This document shows, piece after piece, positions 62,752-64,000 of a stretch of 64,000 bases of DNA. Both the position numbers and the translations under genes were made by a program. Every line of letters begins with the position of its first letter. The first letter of the stretch is position 1. Below the pieces are notes generated by a model that had not been told where the DNA came from, ran no database searches, and saw nothing but the letters and a program-made list of their open reading frames with translations. This DNA comes from Nitrososphaeria archaeon. Lineage in GTDB: Archaea; Thermoproteota; Nitrososphaeria; JACIWG01. Where the stretch lies: positions 702,514 through 766,513 of the forward strand of contig JARVJP010000009.1 of the NCBI GenBank assembly GCA_029776065.1. Direction: 5' to 3'.

Positions 62752-63390
62752 ATGTTGGCATATAAGCTCATCTTCTTCGACTTAGATGGTACATTAATAA
62801 AGTGTAAAAGTAGCTGGGAACTCATTCACAAACAATTTGGTACAGTGCAAGAAGCAAAGAGGGCTTTAGAAGAATACCGCCTTGGAAAGATCTCGTACCA
62901 GCAGTTCATGGTAAGAGACATTTCTTCCTGGTTGAAAAAGAAGAAGACGATACACATCAGCGAAATAAAGGAAATCCTGAAAGACTACGAATTCAACAAA
63001 GGAGCACGGGAAACAGTTTCCCAACTTAAAGAAAGAGGCCTTAAGATAGCTGTTTTGACAGCGGGCATAGACATCCTAGCAGAAGATGTTGGAAAACAAT
63101 TAAACGCTGACATAGTACTTGCGAACAAACTTGAAGTAGACAAAAAAGGGTACTTAACAGGCAAGGGAATCGAGTTCGTAGACCCGTATAGAAAAGACCA
63201 AGTACTAATCAGCGTTTCTAATAAAGAAAATGTGCCTCTAAGAGAAACTATTGCAGTAGGAGACACAATATATGACATAAGTATGCTGAAGACAGCAGGA
63301 CTAGGCCTATACTTCGGAAACAAAGGAGACATCAAGAACTGTAACATAAAACCAATACATTCACTAAAAGAAGTACTAAATTACCTTTAA
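62752..63390 (+). CDS. HAD-family phosphatase (phosphoserine phosphatase-like)
   Basis: A 212-aa HAD hydrolase: motif I FFDLDGTL (nucleophile Asp in DLDGT), motif II VLTAG, motif III Lys region RKDQVL, motif IV VGDTIYDISML. The cap is short and helical, and the arrangement resembles SerB. Substrate may be phosphoserine, but many archaeal homologues differ. Confidence 0.87.
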   Translation: MLAYKLIFFDLDGTLIKCKSSWELIHKQFGTVQEAKRALEEYRLGKISYQQFMVRDISSWLKKKKTIHISEIKEILKDYEFNKGARETVSQLKERGLKIAVLTAGIDILAEDVGKQLNADIVLANKLEVDKKGYLTGKGIEFVDPYRKDQVLISVSNKENVPLRETIAVGDTIYDISMLKTAGLGLYFGNKGDIKNCNIKPIHSLKEVLNYL

Positions 63391-63458
63391 CACCTTTCCA
63401 ACAATTCTGTTAAAACCAGGAAAATCTTTTAGGCAGGCACGTTCAACCACCAAACATC

Positions 63459-63534
63459 AGCCCGGTGGTGCAGCGGCCAAGCACAGCGGCCTCTGGAGCC
63501 GCAAACACCAGTTCGAATCTGGTCCGGGCTACCA
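63459..63534 (+). tRNA. tRNA-Gln (anticodon CTG), CCA encoded
   Basis: Acceptor stem AGCCCGG (63459-63465) pairs with CCGGGCT; anticodon stem GCGGC/GCCGC encloses loop CTCTGGA, giving anticodon CTG at its 34-36 positions; T-loop GTTCGAATC is present; A is the discriminator and CCA follows at 63532-63534. No intron. A T-rich box-A-like TCTTTTAGG lies at about 63425-63433. Confidence 0.95.
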
Positions 63535-63840
63535 CTTTGTTACTAAAGTTGATTTTATTTAAAACATTCTCACTGTCGCATTTTTTGTAATTTTTAGATA
63601 TTCTAGAGCCCGAGAATTCATTATTTAATTTTCCAAGAGCATGGGAATAATTTCATTAGTATTCTGTGCTTGAGTATTCTTGTATAGCTTTATTAAATTT
63701 ATTTTTGCTATTTAAGAAAAGATTTAGTCAAGCCAACGCCTATAATACGGTGAGGGAATACAAGCTTAAATGCTGCAAGATCGTTAACATAAAGATATTA
63801 TGATCGCAATAATAAAAAATGTTACATTATGTTAAGACTG
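63535..63840. other. Gene-free stretch after tRNA-Gln
   Basis: About 306 A+T-rich bases with T-runs just after the tRNA, a likely termination zone. No coding frame, repeat or RNA structure is convincing. Confidence 0.5.
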
Positions 63841-64000
63841 TTATTGCGGTAAACTTTTAATGAAATCTTTAATATTAGAAATGGGCTTGATCTTAGAGAT
63901 TAAGATCATAAAGTCTTCTCTTGTACCATAAGTCTTTGTATAATACTCTTCTAATTCATCATATTTTTTTGGATCCGTTATAAAGGTATAATCTATTACA
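63841..64000 (-). CDS. C-terminal fragment of an unidentified protein
   Basis: On the minus strand a frame is open from the right edge to TAA at 63841-63843 (52 residues). It is charged and Tyr-rich (DPKKYDELEEYYTKTYG) and ends FIKSLPQ. No family recognised. The start lies outside the window. Confidence 0.5.
   Translation of the reverse strand, partial: VIDYTFITDPKKYDELEEYYTKTYGTREDFMILISKIKPISNIKDFIKSLPQ

Noticed and set aside
1..64000. CRISPR arrays, insertion sequences, integrase or attachment sites
   Set aside because: No regularly spaced direct repeats, transposase motifs or integrase genes were seen on either strand, and the single tRNA shows no duplicated 3' end nearby.

Overview
The window looks like a piece of an archaeal chromosome, most likely from the Thermoproteota/TACK side. 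The evidence is an Lhr helicase, LysW-carried lysine/arginine biosynthesis, dolichol-phosphate-mannose and PMT glycosylation genes, Thr-rich stalked surface proteins, an archaeal HtpX, and TATA boxes about 25-30 nt before start codons, which implies many leaderless mRNAs. The lineage cannot be fixed from this sequence alone. Genes are dense, many overlap by 1-14 nt, and GTG and TTG starts are common. No insertion sequence, CRISPR array, rRNA or prophage was seen; one tRNA (Gln, anticodon CTG) lies at 63459-63534.

Layout. 0-10.5 kb: Lhr helicase; a Cys-rich small protein; a YwgA-like/HD-phosphohydrolase pair; a three-gene operon read here as a short hingeless SMC ATPase with a kleisin-like and an Nse3/MAGE-like (KITE) partner; and an AAA_14/DUF4143 ATPase gene broken by an in-frame TAG. 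10.6-23.5 kb: sugar-nucleotide transferase, threonine-dehydrogenase-like enzyme, a membrane-anchored winged-helix regulator divergent from a DUF4382 surface protein with a perfect palindrome between them, a Dol-P-Man synthase/PMT pair, an ABC-2 exporter, an old yellow enzyme, an MFS carrier, a GT2 transferase and a flavin reductase. 23.5-26.6 kb: DtxR-type regulator plus metal ABC importer, with a DtxR-box-like site at the promoter.

28-37.4 kb: a corrinoid methyl-transfer region: MtaB (all three zinc ligands present), MtaC, two UroD/MtaA-type proteins, a RACo-type corrinoid reactivator, and a thymidylate-synthase-family protein, followed by a cupin and a LarA-like (DUF2088) protein. Together they suggest use of methanol or a similar methyl donor. 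37.4-44 kb: a six-gene peptide-uptake operon (amidohydrolase, binding protein, two permeases, two ATPases).

44.2-55.4 kb: an almost complete LysW-type arginine and lysine cluster: ACT-domain protein, argG, argH, lysW, an ArgX-like ligase, argC/lysY, argB/lysZ, argD/lysJ, an Lrp regulator, homocitrate synthase, a LysX-like ligase and lysK. One carrier protein appears to serve two ligases. 55.4-64 kb: a secreted PLD-type nuclease, three coupled small membrane proteins, a coiled-coil/zinc-ribbon protein, a ROK kinase, TrmO, a rhomboid-like protein without the catalytic serine, a ubiquitin-like protein, HtpX, RidA, a DUF167 protein, a HAD phosphatase, tRNA-Gln, and a partial gene at the right edge.

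The strongest candidates for something little described are the hingeless SMC/kleisin-like/Nse3-like operon (5787-9176), the HtpX/ubiquitin-like/rhomboid-like row (59961-61912), and the MtaBC region with an embedded thymidylate-synthase homologue (28218-35508). All assignments are from reading the sequence; no database search was run.
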